A stretch of 64,000 bases of DNA, taken from the NCBI GenBank assembly GCA_947247005.1, contig OX365953.1, positions 27,526,784-27,590,783 of the forward strand, in the 5' to 3' direction. Of this stretch, positions 21,251 to 34,583 are shown piece after piece. The notes beneath the pieces were generated by a model. It searched no databases, was not told where the DNA came from, and saw only the letters and a list, made by a program, of their open reading frames with translations. Every line of letters begins with the position of its first letter. Positions within the stretch are counted from its first letter, which is position 1. Made by a program: the position numbers and the translations under genes. This stretch comes from Spisula solida. Lineage: Eukaryota > Mollusca > Bivalvia > Venerida > Mactridae.

Positions 21251-22858
21251 TATCTAAACTGAATAACTATCTTTTTTCTTAAGCATTGCCAAGACATATA
21301 ATTTGTTACAATGTTTTGCATATGTAAGAAAGCATGTGTAACAAGGGTTGTATGACTGAAAGTTGTTATCTAAAAGACAGGATGTTGTGTTCATAGAAGA
21401 CGACATTATTTCAATACTTAATCGTGTAGGACATTTACGTTTTTCATCATCGGATACACAATACATGAATGAACTTAAATATGATTCAAGTACTGTCAAC
21501 GGTGTAGACGACTGAGATCTGAGTTGCGTGAAGGTTATCGACCAATAAATAAGTTAGTGGCAAGGGAACTCCCAAGAAAAAAAGAATATTCCAAGAACAC
21601 AAATATATACTGATAACAGATCTACACTATATTTGATGTGGCGTGTTAAAGATGGCTAATGTTATGGCCTAGTTTGCCATATTCTCATAGAAAACATCTC
21701 TCCACATATATCTCGAAGAAACCCAGAATATAAAACATTAGAGTATGAGGATGTACATGAGTAACACTGTTTACGATAGAGTGCCCACATCTCCACTATT
21801 CCTGTTGGATATAGATTCATCACAGAAACAACTGTTGTAAACCAGATCGCTAATGACTTTGAGACGTGTAAAAGTCCTTATTCTGTCAAAATACTGACTT
21901 GATAGACACTGGGTCTAACAGACTTTCATGCTGATTGTTTGTTTACCGGAAGTGTGTGGCATCTCAAGGTTTGTGGGAGACAGATTAATGTCAAAAATAC
22001 GAGAGAGAATTTTTATTACTGCGCATGTATAAGAATATGCGAGAGAATTTGTAAGACTGCGCGTGTATTTATAAGAATCATATTAGATTTACTACACATT
22101 GATTTTATTGAGGTGATCTGCGTATATAGGAACACAATACTTTCCAATTCCATTATGATAGTCAGGAAAATGTTAAATTAGATGTACGAAGAGTGTTCTA
22201 TATGTTCACGGACTGTTGTCTTGTCTCAAAACAAAAAGTTTTTAATGTCAGTTGGCGTTTATGTCATTTGTCACTGTCATTACCAAGGCTGTGTAATGTG
22301 TTTTTCGCGAAACGAGTCTAGCTACGATGTTTCGATGTCATACATGTACTCGTATAATATCAATATGGTGCGCGTTTCGGTTGACTTTGAGTGTAATTTC
22401 TAAATGCAGAATACGTTTAGAATTCACACGGTGTTCCCAGAATCTGTTTATTGCATCTTTCGCTGAATTGAATTATTCCAAATATGTAATGTGATTACTC
22501 TAAGTTGTCTTTTATTATGTCCTTTGGCTATAAACTGAGTTGCACACTTCTACGAGTAAATTTAATTTCCTGTTGGATATTCTCTGATGCATGGATACAC
22601 ACTACACGTTTATTGCTTTGCACAGAAATGTAGGTGCTAACGATTGTTGTAATATAGACGTATCTGGTACAAGTTATAATGTTTAAATGGTTTTGGTACA
22701 CCTTAGGTGTAATGTATTGGTGTTTGCAAGTACAGAATACGTAGTGGTGTGGGGTTGGACTGATTAAATGAATGATAAGTGCAATGCCATGGGAATGCCT
22801 AGCCTGAATGTTGTAATGAATGAACATGCGCACTACACCTAATAATACTAAGCCAAGT

Positions 22859-23505
22859 AAAATAGTTTTCGAATTTATTCTGGTGTATGCTTAAATGTAT
22901 CTGTCCAAATAATTCCAATACATGTAATTGCAATATCGAATACTACCGATTAATCTAACATAAATAACTACAATATGTAACGGTAATTTTGAACTTATCA
23001 CAACAAATGTTTTTATGAGATATAAATCGTATCGAGTTAAAACAAACAAATCCTCTAATTATTTGGTTGTGTTATGTGCCGAACGAATGAACAAGTTCCA
23101 AATTATTTGAAAACTATTTATCATATATCAATACCATGCTTCTGTTAATCTAGCAATGTGTTCTCTACAGGATGTACATTTGTATTTATCCTTGACCGGG
23201 AAGCGCTTTGCTTATGCAACTGCAGACACCTGCTGTTTAGATACATGTTCTCAATTGCCTTACGGTCACAGTGAAATTTGGGATAGTTCTGCTTTCTTCG
23301 GTAAAAAAAACCTTTGCAGTCCGACAAAGACCGATGTTATCCGCATGGAATAATGGAGTTAGTATGTTTCACGACATTCTTACAAAATGCTTCTTTTTGC
23401 GACTTGTTTTGAATTCGTAAACCATCGAGAACAGGTCACGTGCCCTCCATGGTATTTTCACTTTGAGCTATAAAATATACCTGCGGGCCCCCGCAGGTAA
23501 TTATC
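22859..23505. other. ~0.6-kb segment present only in array copy 1
   Basis: The flanks 'taagccaagta' and 'atcatttagtgatact' are adjacent in copies 2 and 3 (near 32035 and 42065) but separated by about 0.65 kb here. Near its right end is the hairpin at 23478-23499. It is an insertion in copy 1, or alternatively a loss shared by the other copies. Confidence 0.55.
23478..23499. repeat. GC-rich hairpin, 10-bp stem
   Basis: TACCTGCGGG and CCCGCAGGTA are separated by CC only. It is a perfect, very GC-rich stem in AT-rich DNA at the right side of the copy-1-specific segment. It may be the end of a mobile element. Confidence 0.75.
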
Positions 23506-23933
23506 ATTTAGTGATACTAGGACCGGCAACTACGTCTTTCTCATAAAAGAGATTAGCTGCAATGTTTTGTTCGAACCACCATACCGACTTAAGAAAACAC
23601 TCCAATAAAGGCGATGTTGCGGCTTGTATGAAGGACATTTCATTAATAATGGAGATATCCTGGCGACTGCATTTTGCTTAAGTAATCTCTGAATATAATG
23701 ACATATTTATGAACCCTGCAATTCGTGTAAAATCTGCATTGTAGACATCTTCGAATATATATAGTCTTTTCTTATTTCCATTCGGATTATGCAGTAAACG
23801 TCATACTTATTTATCAGTTAATCTTCAGTGGAATGACTTTGGTTCAAAACTATCGACTTATAACTACCTAGCGAAAGCAATTTGTCTGGCTAAGATGTTC
23901 TAAATAAGTCATAAATTGTTTAACGTGTACTCT

Positions 23934-23936
<3 letters not shown>

Positions 23937-23964
<28 letters not shown>
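23937..23964. repeat. (GT)14 microsatellite
   Basis: 28 bp of pure GT. The same site in array copies 2 (about 32984) and 3 (about 43268) holds only four and six repeats. Confidence 0.95.
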
Positions 23965-23967
<3 letters not shown>

Positions 23968-26029
23968 ACACCACAACTTAAATTATGCATTTTACTTACG
24001 TATTTGGTTAGCATGTACTGACAATAAACACTGCCGACTTCATTATCAAATAAATCACATACTCGCTGTGCAAACTTAATTATTAGGTTATCTGACAATA
24101 CATACTCCGATTTAAAACAGTTGAAATGTGAGTAACTAGGACTTCATGTCCCGCATCCGTGTGTTCCATTTTTCACAAACATACCCCGATTGACCAACTG
24201 ATAGTATATCAGCTAATAAGATAAATACATGTATGTAAATAATGGAACAAGTTTATGTAGTTACATTTTGTATTACATATAAGGTGGAGCTCGCATTTTC
24301 CGAAAGCAACGAAAAATAGAAGTACGGACCAATCTCATAAAACTCGTTTTCCAGAGGAAATCTGAGCCAAAAACATATCGAAGGTGTTGAAACTGAATAT
24401 TAATGAGTCTTAATCTACCTTGGGGGATTGATAAAATAAACAAATTGTCATATATAGCGTGATTCAGGAGCCACAGCACGGGATGCATGTTTGTCTTTTA
24501 TAATGGGTAAATGCAAAACAAACAAAAATATTATAGAAAACCGGACAGAGAAGGCAGCACTCAACATAACCAGCCGAGCACAGCAAACATAAAAAACATC
24601 ACATACCACAATTGTGCGGCACAATGTAAATATTTCAAAAGGAAACATCTAAGTTTTTGATCTACACTTAATTACGGGTTTTGGTAACTGGATACAAATG
24701 CGTCATGTTCAATTGTCGAATGCCATTTCATCCACCCTAGCATACAAACAAACATGTTACTGAGACCAGTTATTGTAAAAGCCAACCATGACAGGGGAAA
24801 TAGGCATCTACTAATGACTTTGCCGCTTTGATTTTAGTCTGAAATCTATTGAATTGCCCATTTCCTGACATCGAAAGGTTTCATCATCATCCAGATCAGT
24901 TCTAATTGATGTTTACAAATGATTATACATTATATTATGGAGTTAATTAGATCCCTTCAGTTTGAACGTGCCAACTTTTGAACTTTTTTAACAAACAGGT
25001 AGATTAGAAATTTCTACTTGATGCCTTGACACCATTACACTACACCAATTAAAAGGATTTATGAATGGCAATATAAACAATTATCCTCGTGATTTGAAGA
25101 AATTAGGTAGACACAATTACTTTTGCATTAAATATAATTTAAGTCTATATTCTCAAAACTATTACTGTGCAAGCATTTCTTGTTGTTTGGAAAATGATGC
25201 CTAATCCATGTTGCGTGTATTTTAATTGGTGATACACATTGATGATACACATTGTCCAACATATTGCCTGCTTATTAATATACCTTAAATCGTGTCAAGG
25301 ACGTGTCTTCTACATTTTTACTACATGTATTTGGTTGTTTCTTCTCGATTTAGAAAAACAGTTTCGGTATTGACAAAGATAACTTTAATTTAGTTTTGCC
25401 TTTCAGTTCTGTTGAAATACACGACAATGACAATTAAATATCTAAATGCCTTACAGCTAATGCAATTAAAGACTAATGTTTTATGTTTCTGTTATAGAAA
25501 CGATTGTTTTTAACGTAATATGTAGAAAATAAGTGAACTTAAACAGCATAAACTAAAACGAGATTTAAACAGTTGATGCACTTTTGTTAACATTCATATT
25601 TACTCACTAGAGCTTTCGACGTGTTCAAAAAGATGTATGCTTCATAAAAACATTAATTGGCTTCTATTGTACCATGTGTTTTATATGGTTATATTGTAAC
25701 AACGCTTTTACGATGCAGTTAGAGTTTTTATTTGTTACAATGTATGGGCCTCAATTTCTTTCTCTAACCAAAATAACGAGTTCTCATTTGTGTTATAGCT
25801 AACACCACTCTCGAAAATGAGATACGTTGGTGATCAGACGTCGGGTTCTAAAATACTTTAATAAGTTCGTGTTGAAGCTGACCAAAATGTCAAATCTGGC
25901 ACTGACAAACTTGATACTTTTAAGTAGCCGATATAATGTATCATTACTAGGTAGCGCGTATTTACACAGTATTGTTTCACGCTATTATTACAGTTAAAAA
26001 AGCTGAAACTTAGACTTAGTGGTTTGGTT

Positions 26030-26150
26030 TCATTTTCTCGTTCAGTTATGCGTTGGGCATTTTGTCGTGTGATTGTGGTCTGTAGTATGACTGTTTTCTA
26101 TGCTCGGATGTTTCAGTTGAGTGCTGCCTTCCCTGTCCGAAGTTTCATTA
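26030..26150 (+). repeat. Dispersed 'CTCGG.TG / CTTCCCTGTCCGA' family copy
   Basis: Contains TTATGCGTTGGGCATTTTGT, 'tatgctcggatgtttcagt' and 'gagtgctgccttccctgtccga'. A second copy follows at about 27810-27905. Confidence 0.6.
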
Positions 26151-28314
26151 TTTTAATACTATGATGGCATGTTATATACTGGTAATTATATACCAATACG
26201 GAAGGAAAAAAACCCGAATTCCTGATTCTTCATTAATGATATTTGGTCTTTACAAATCCAGAAAGCCAACCTCTTCAAGAGCTCTAACCGTACTGCATAT
26301 GAAATTCAAAGTGATTCTATAAACCACTTAAAACTTTTCCATACATGATTGAAAAGAAATACAAAATGTATATCTATTATTTTGCGCTAGTACATCTATG
26401 GTACAATCAAATATTCGATTCTGTCAAAATATTAATTTGAACATTTCTAGTAGTAATACGGTAAGATTGTTAGATACAATTTATCTTGGTTTTTAAGAAT
26501 TCAAAATATATTAACTACACTCTGTAATTGTATTCGCGTGCGCTGTGGTCATACAAGTGCTCTTTAAACAGAATAACATTCAAGACACGCACTATCGTAC
26601 AATGTTTTGCATATTTAATAAGATTAAAAGATTTTGAAAGCATGTCGTAAAAAAGAAGCAAGGTTTTATGACTGAAAGTTTTGATCGAAACGACAAGATC
26701 GTGTGTGGTATAATCATAAGTTTTTCTTTCTACTTAAATCGTCGGGACGTTTATGGATTGTGAAGTATTGCAGCCAAAGTAAATAAGCTCCTTTAATGTA
26801 CTCTGTGCCAAATTTGTGCTGCCGTTGCTAACTTGAATATTCGCAAATGGGATGGGATAAGATAGAAACATTAATGGCATACATTATTCTATGACCATTA
26901 AACTACATGCGTAATGCTAGTACTAGTAATGTACAGGAATGTTGTTTCACGCATATGGAAAAACCAGGTAGACACAACATTTATGTTGAATTCCGATACT
27001 TGGGGAAACTGAAGCTTTCAAATCATAAATAAAACATTGACCCTCAGTTAACTCTCATTCGCATTTTATCTGTTTTGACCTAGCAAATGTTTTGTACAGA
27101 TTAGTTCGGTTGTTGAAGTTGATTGATTATATTTGTATTGACAATTCGGTATAAAAACTCCGAAAGCAAATGATTGATTAAACATCAGTTATACATGTAG
27201 TCGTGAATGTTAGGATCTTATCAAATTCTTGACATTTTTATTAAGTCATGTCATAAACGAAACAGCGATAACCTCAACAGATAATTTGGAAGATAGAATT
27301 CTGTTTTCAAGATGTCAGTGAGATGTATGAAATGATGAAATGACAATGGTATTGTTAAATATCTATCATTTATAGATACAATAACATTCATTTCACTGTC
27401 TTGGTAATTCGATGCTGTTTATGATTGACCACTGTGTATTTTTGGGGCTCGACTTCAACAACGCTTTTCACTGTTCATGTTTGTATGTTTGTCCTTGTGG
27501 CGTGTGATGGTTGTGTTTAGAGCGCCTGTGTCTTTCGTGCTATTTCTTGTATCGTTTGTGCCCTTTTCTCTGCTACTTCCGCCGAATGCTTATGTCTTTG
27601 TCCAATTTAATATTTTTTTATATTGTGTGTAAAGAAGTTATTGTCTTTTTATATAATAATAAATACATTTGAAAAGCGTTGATACAGTTGCCTCTTTTAC
27701 AAATTCCATATCTTGTCATTTAGCTTAACACTCAGCTGTAATCTTCGACATTTTATTTTAATCTACTTTTGGACAGCTGGAACTTGGACTTTCAGTAGTT
27801 AATTAATTTTCTCGTTCGATTGTGTGTTGGGCATTGTGTCCTGCGATTGCTTATTTCTGTTTTCCGTGTTCGACTGTTTCAGTTCGGTGCTGCTGTCTCA
27901 GTCTCATTTTTTATTATCCTTTAAGTGGTATTTTCCACTACCAATAAATATGATCCAGGCTGCATATGTATGATCTTTGTTATGATAGTGTTTGTCTTCG
28001 TAGTAGGATGATAGTAAATGATAATGTAATCGTACGAATTTAGTGAACGTATGTTGGGATTTACAAGTAGCATCATACGCAGTGATGTTGGGTTTCGTCT
28101 GATTAAATTGATGAAATGCGGTCCAGTGTCATTAGTCAGTCTAAAATCCTTGACACATGAACAAACCTACATATTTACTTATTGTGCGATTTGTATAATA
28201 GATAGATTTAATTAATATATATCATATATGCTAATGCTAAACTACATCTTATGATATATATAATCTTGATCGAATCGGAAAGTAGTAAATAAGCTTAACT
28301 ATTCTTCATACATA

Positions 28315-28445
28315 TGACATTCCTTAGTTTCAATCGGATTTTGCAGTCAAAGTCATACCTAATTAACAACTAATCGATAGGCACAGACATAACATTCCTT
28401 AGTTTCAATCGCAGTCAAAGTGATACCTAATTAACAACTAGTCAG
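28315..28445. repeat. ~73-bp tandem duplication
   Basis: 'acattccttagtttcaatcg...cagtcaaagt.atacctaattaacaacta' occurs twice (about 28316 and 28389). The second copy lacks seven bases. Array copy 2 has a single version near 38977. Confidence 0.85.
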
Positions 28446-28645
28446 ACGATTTTGGTTAAGTATGCCTGCTTTACTGCTTGTAATTGTCTAGCGAAAGAAA
28501 CTTGTCTGTGAACGGTGTACTAATTGAATCATGTACTGATTTAGTATGTCCTGTATGTATATACGATTTATTAAAAGAGTCATTCTGGGGATACAACATT
28601 GTGTCGTATTTGATATTTGTCGAAATGAATTATACAATATACATA

Positions 28646-29240
28646 TGAGCCAGTCTCCAGGAAAACCTGATATTTTGACAAAAATAATGATTTTAAGAGT
28701 TTCTATAGTGTTACAGGATAATGTTAATTAAGCAAATTGCAAGAGAAATTATGTTAAAATCTTCAGTTTTAAGGGAGTTACAGCTGTTTTTGTAGAGTCC
28801 CTATTCGGAGCTTTTTGTGTGACGTCGACGTAACTGAAACAAGTGTTTCATAGTTACACCATGTGATCAATTCGTGATATAAACTGCTCAAAATAGTTCC
28901 ACATTTTATAATCATGTTTCACTTTTCAAACTGTATACCAAAATCAAAATTGTTTGCATTCAGAGAAAGGCTACTACTGTTTTAAACAACTTAGTCCTCG
29001 TTTTTCTCAATCGAAGTACTTTTCAGAAGTTGGTCACCATAGCAACGACGTTTGTGATTTCGACATAATTCATTGGAAAATTTAAAGCAAAGTTATAGTA
29101 CTACATGTATATGGACCAATAACTTAAAATAGAATTAATAGATATGTATTTTTCCATATTTTAGAGCTTTATCAAAACCTTGTTACATAATTAGTAATCA
29201 CATAATGTCAATATAGCAGGTTTTCCTGGAGACTGGCTCA
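28646..29240. mobile_element. 595-bp TA-flanked MITE (TGAGCCAGTCTCC ends)
   Basis: Perfect 24-bp terminal inverted repeats: the left end starts TGAGCCAGTCTCCAGGAAAA (28646-28669) and the right end is its complement (29217-29240). It is bounded by TA at 28644-28645 and 29241-29242. In array copy 2 the site at about 39222-39237 reads without the insert, with a single TA. The TA duplication is typical of Tc1/mariner-type elements. No transposase is present. Confidence 0.95.
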
Positions 29241-29250
29241 TATATATGTT

Positions 29251-29278
29251 CGAGGGGTGATCAATATATTCTTGTTTC
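29251..29278. repeat. Mariner-like terminal sequence, single end
   Basis: CGAGGGGTGATCAATATATT resembles the terminal repeat of the element at 46439-51643. The same single end sits at 39238 and 57295 in the other array copies. No opposite end was found near any of them. Confidence 0.5.
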
Positions 29279-32200
29279 ATCATTAAGGCTCAAAAGCAAA
29301 TCATTATTAAGAGTAAGACCCCATTGACCGAATGCACTTATAACACATTTGTATTCACGTTTCGTCAAACTTTCTAACTCCTTGAATACACCTTGTGAAT
29401 GTAATGTCAGGATAGGCGGTTTTATGATGAGTTTACACTATATAAGAAGTAACTAGTTTGCCATCTATGGGGTTCTGAAATACCAAAATGTAGAGAAATT
29501 CCTTATAACTTTGATTTATTCATGTATCCGCGTATCTAATCTGAAATTAAAATAAAGGTTCATGTTCAATAACCTACAAATTCAGAACATGAGATGATCG
29601 TAAGTACGTACTTAATAAATTATGTATTCGTAATCATTTAGAATGAAATAAAGCTGATCATTTCTTGTCATTCGCTCCACCAACGTACATATTGTATAAC
29701 TGCGATTAGGTCGATTGCTTTGTGCACGAAATGTTGTGTTTAAAATTCCACGACACACCAAATCCCTGGAACAAGTTGCTGGTGTACTGTTCATGTTTTA
29801 CACGCACCATTTATTAGTTGCCCTCCGGACTGGTCGTCGGACCCGTGCCAGTTTAATGAGATTAAATACATTTTGTTTCTTCACAAAACCCAAAACAAGT
29901 AGATACGGTATTTAAGCTCTCAAGCAAATTAAATTAAATAGCGTCATCAATTATGCTGAGTTATTGCCCAGTTTATAGAAAACACTACATCTATTGTTGA
30001 TGTCTAATTGTGAACTTAAGTAAAAAAATATGTTTTTCACTAAGATGCATTGTGAATAACGGCCAGAACCATTAACAATCGGACGCGGTTTATTTAGTGT
30101 TTACACAGTTAGAAGGTAATGACTTCACATATTCTATTCACAGAAAGCAGGCCAGTTTTATTACAAAATTGCTGCTATTGGTTTTGTCCAATTACATTGG
30201 AGCCTCGCAGTGTTAATGTTGCTCCATTATTTGGCCCGAATATACGCACTTGCTTAATTACTGTTATTTCCTAATGTCTAGAATAGTACTCATTTGTTTC
30301 TTTCGCTGCAGGTCTGTCAGATGATATATTGATATAGCGCCTAGACATAATCATATGTCAACTCTGTCTGGCGGAGGTTTGTTAGTTTCTGTCATTCCAG
30401 CTTTACGAGTGAGGTTAATTTTTTTGCAGCTGAAGCATATCTTGCGCAAGCGTCTTATGTTTACTGTCAAACGACTGAGACTCTACTCTACTTTTAGACT
30501 CTAACACACAGATCTAGAAAGTGTGTTCGTATACTGTTATATTATTATGTTAATTGTTGGTTCGGATTAAACAAAGCTTAAGTGAGAAAATGCCACATGC
30601 TATACATATCGATACTAATTTGACACAGTTATTTAAATATGTTGAAGTCACTTTGATAAATATAATTCCACTCATATGGGAATTGAATTCCAGTCATATT
30701 GGGTAGAGGATTTCCCAATATTAAGGGAAATTCCATTAAAGAAGAACGATTCAAGAACTCAAATGGAATGAACATAGGCAACACTACACTTGATGTGGCG
30801 TGTAAAAGATGGCTTATGTTATGGCCCGGTTTGCTATATTCTCATAGACTACACCTCTCCACAAACACCATAGACAATGAAGAAACCCTGAATATAATAC
30901 ATAGTTTGATGATGTACATGTGTAATATTGTTTAAGATAGAGTGCCCTGATGGATAGATTTCATCACAGAAGCTAGTGTTGTAAACAAGACCGCTAATGA
31001 AACAGTGAGTGTAATAATCCTTATATACAGTTAGCTAATGTGTCGCATTTGAAGTTAGTTATGACTTCGAGACAAGTACAATTCCTAATTCTGTTAAAAT
31101 ACTGACACTGGGTCTGACTGACTTTCATTTTGTTGTTTTAGTTGTTAGTTTACTGGAAGAGTGTGGCATCTCAAGGTTTGTGGGAGACAGATTAATGTCA
31201 AGAATACTGGATAGACTTTGTAATGCATGTAATAGAACCATATAAGATTAGCTACACATTGGATTTATTGGGGTTATCTGACTAGCCACCATTCCATTTT
31301 CTTGTATATAGGAAAGAAATAATCGTCAATTCAACTATGATAGGTAGAAACTGTTAATGTACGATGGGTGTTCTATTAGTGCCCAGACTGTTATTTTGTC
31401 TCAAACCTTTTTAATGACGGTTGGCGTTCATGTCATTTGTCACTGTCATTGCCAAGGCGGTGTGATGTTTTTCGCAAACAAGTCAAGCTACGAATTTTCG
31501 AAGACACACTTGTACAATATAAACATTTTTCGCATTAAGTCTGAATTTGAGTGTAACTTTTAAATGCAGAAAACGTTTAGAATTCATATAGTGTTTCCAA
31601 ATCTATCTATTGCAGGATTCGCTGAATTAAATTACTCAAAATATTTATATATTTTTGATCGCTTTAAGTTAGCCTTTATTCTGTTGTTTGGCTATGAACT
31701 GAGTGGGACACTTCTCAATCTAATTTCTTGTTGGATATTCCCTAATTAATGCATGAATACATGCTACACTTTTACGGTCTTTCCTTTGCTAGATATGTAG
31801 TATTAACATTTGTTGTAGTATACACGTATCTGGTACAAGTTATTCTGTTTAAATGGTTTTGGTACAGCTAAGGTGTAATTTATTGGTGTTTGCAAGTACA
31901 GAATACATAGTAATGATATGTTTGGACTGATTAAATTGGTGACAAGTGTATTGCAATAAGAAAGCCTAGCCTGAATGTTGTGTTGAATGAAAAGACATGC
32001 GCTTTACAACTAATAATATAATGTACTAAGCCAAGCATTTATTACTACTCAGTGATACTGAGACAGGAAACTTCTACTTTCTCATAATATAGATTGGCTG
32101 CAAAGTTTTGTTCGAACCACCATACCACACTTGCAAAACACTCGAAAAAGGCGGGGTTACTTACAAGGTTTTCCGATGTTGTGGTTTGTATTAAAGTCAT

Positions 32201-32580
32201 GTCATTAATAATTGATATATCCAGGCGACAACTTTGTACCTGTCACTTAGTTCCTGGTATTTGAAACAACGCAACGCTCATGTCGTATAGTAGAATTGAA
32301 TGTTTCTTCGAATAGTTACTTACACAATTTCATGTTCATCTTATAATTATAAATGTAGTGCTTCGCAGGTTCACAGCATAAGCCAACTTTTAATATTTAA
32401 ACTTAATTTCTAAGCTTATGGATCAAGCTAACACGCTTTTTTGAAATGCCCACATATCACTGTGTCGCTATTGGACTACCGACTCAAACTCGCCCTACCT
32501 CACCAGTCTTGGTGTATCTTATATTTAACTATTATAACGAACATATATAAATAATTAACTATCTCAATACACTGACAAGT

Positions 32581-32655
32581 GTTTTAGTGTATAAAACTGT
32601 CTGGTTTAGTGTATAAAACTGTTTAGTGTATAAAACTGTCTGGTTTTAGTGTATG
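32581..32655. repeat. Short tandem repeat, ~20-27-bp unit
   Basis: 'gtttagtgtataaaactgt(ctg)' recurs three to four times with variable spacing. It was not seen at the matching place in copy 1 or 3. Confidence 0.7.
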
Positions 32656-34562
32656 GACATAAATATATTGACATATAACTGTACCAGTTATTAGACCTAG
32701 CTATATTTATATCTGACCAATAGGTCAATAAGTGTATTGAAATTAATATTATGAAACCCACCCCGCAATCATTATGTTACAGCGCCTAAGTTATCTCTGA
32801 GTACTAGTTCGTATATATGACATGTTTATGAACACCGTATTCGTAAAGTCGGCATTGTTGACAACTTCGAACATATACGTGTTTATATATAGCCTTTTTC
32901 TATTTTCATTCGGATTATGCAGTAAATGTCATGCTTACTTATCAATTAATTTTCAGTGGAATGGCATTGGTTTGAAAATGTCGAGTGTGTGTTTGCTACA
33001 CCACAACTTAAATTATGCATTTAATTCTGTTATTGGTTTGCATGTACTGACAATACAACACTGTCGACTTGATTATCAAATGAATGGTTTGATCGCAGTG
33101 CAAACTAAATTAGTTAACTGGCAATAAACACAATTGAAATGTGCTTGACGTTGACATTTATGTGCTGCATTCGTGTGTTCCATTCTTCACAAGCATGCCT
33201 CGAGTGAACAACTGATAGTTTATCACCTTATCTGAATGATGGAACCAGCTTATGTTGTTTTTACATATGAGATAGGGCTCGTATTCTCCGAAAGGAATGT
33301 GATATTTTCATATTTTCAAGTGTACCAATCTCACAACTTGTTTTCACGAAGACATTGGTGTTATCTAAGGTGTTGTAACTGAATATTAATCAGTCTCAAT
33401 CTACCTCGAGGGATTGAAAAAATGAATATTCATCTATATCGTATCGTGATTCTGAAGCCGCAGTGGGATGCATATTTGTCTTTTATAATGGGTTTATGAA
33501 AAATATAAAAGATAATAGAAAATCGGACAGGGAAGAAAGCTCACAACTTTACCAGCCGGGCACCCAAGACATAAAAACATCACATATCACAATTACACGC
33601 CACAATGCCCATATTTCAAAAGAAAACAACTATATCTAAACATTGGATCAACACTTAATTACGGGTTTTGGTAATAGATATGCTCCTTTTGGTCGCTAAA
33701 AACTTTATTTTCTTTCTACAGGATTTGAGTTAATTTACTCTTTTAGATTGATATCGCCCATTTTCAAATGTGTATAAGTCTTCTTGTTGACATAGTTAGT
33801 TTTGTGGACTTTGTTGTTTACTAAAACTAACTTGCTCTTCCGAATGTAGCAGGCTGCACCTTTGAAACACGAGGCCATAGGTAATATCGCAGATATACAA
33901 ACAATTCCCAACAATGCCATGTATCCCAGTGTTTTCCGTCTTTGTAGCTATCATCTTGCTAAAAAAGCTCACGTTAACCACGTCTGTGCTCGCTTATTTA
34001 CAACAACCCTGATATATCCGTTTTGCTAATTCATTAACATATAAGTGTGATGCCCAAGGTTTTGTTTTTGTCAAGATTTTTGACAACGGACTATTAAAGT
34101 GGGTGAATAATATCTACGAAGTACGAAAATCATGATACTTGAGGCATCCTTAAATTTAAAGATTCGCCGAAATGAATAGATGATATTACATGACTGACTA
34201 TTCGTATGGAATGAATGGAACAAGCTATCATAAATAAATAATGGCGATATCAACTACATTCCTGTGACGTCACACATGCGGTAAATTTTGTTATAATTTT
34301 ATCAAACATCGGTAGAATCCATTATATTTTATAAGACAATTTCTGAAATTCAACGTAATTTTATGGTTAGAATTATAATTGCAAAATTAGTTTCCCCAAA
34401 AGCGATTTAAAATATAGAATGTACCAGATTAATCGTAATGAACAATGCTTTATTACAATTATTGAGGTAAATAATATGAAGAAACCTTAAATTTGGAGTT
34501 TAATCGCCTACAATTCATTGACGATTGATTAAAATACGAGATAATCATACGTTACATACGTA

Positions 34563-34583
34563 TCTATATATATATATATATAA
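34563..34583. repeat. (TA)n microsatellite
   Basis: About 20 bp of alternating TA, absent from the corresponding place in copy 3 (near 44878). Confidence 0.8.

Larger units (their letters stand above)
21250..30170. repeat. Large-unit tandem array, copy 1
   Basis: First recognisable copy of a unit that recurs to the end of the window. Ordered landmarks: TGATGTGGCGTG (21634), TCAAGGTTTGTGGGAGA (21964), 'ttggctataaactgag' (22524), 'ttcggattatgcagtaaa' (23780), 'attacgggttttggtaa' (24670), 'gtcgaatgccat' (24715), 'ttctcaaaactattactgtgcaa' (25150) and CGAGGGGTGATCAA (29251). Private changes are a ~0.6-kb extra segment at about 22860-23505 and a 595-bp MITE at 28646-29240. No frame longer than about 100 codons exists here, and none is kept in the other copies. 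Confidence 0.85.
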
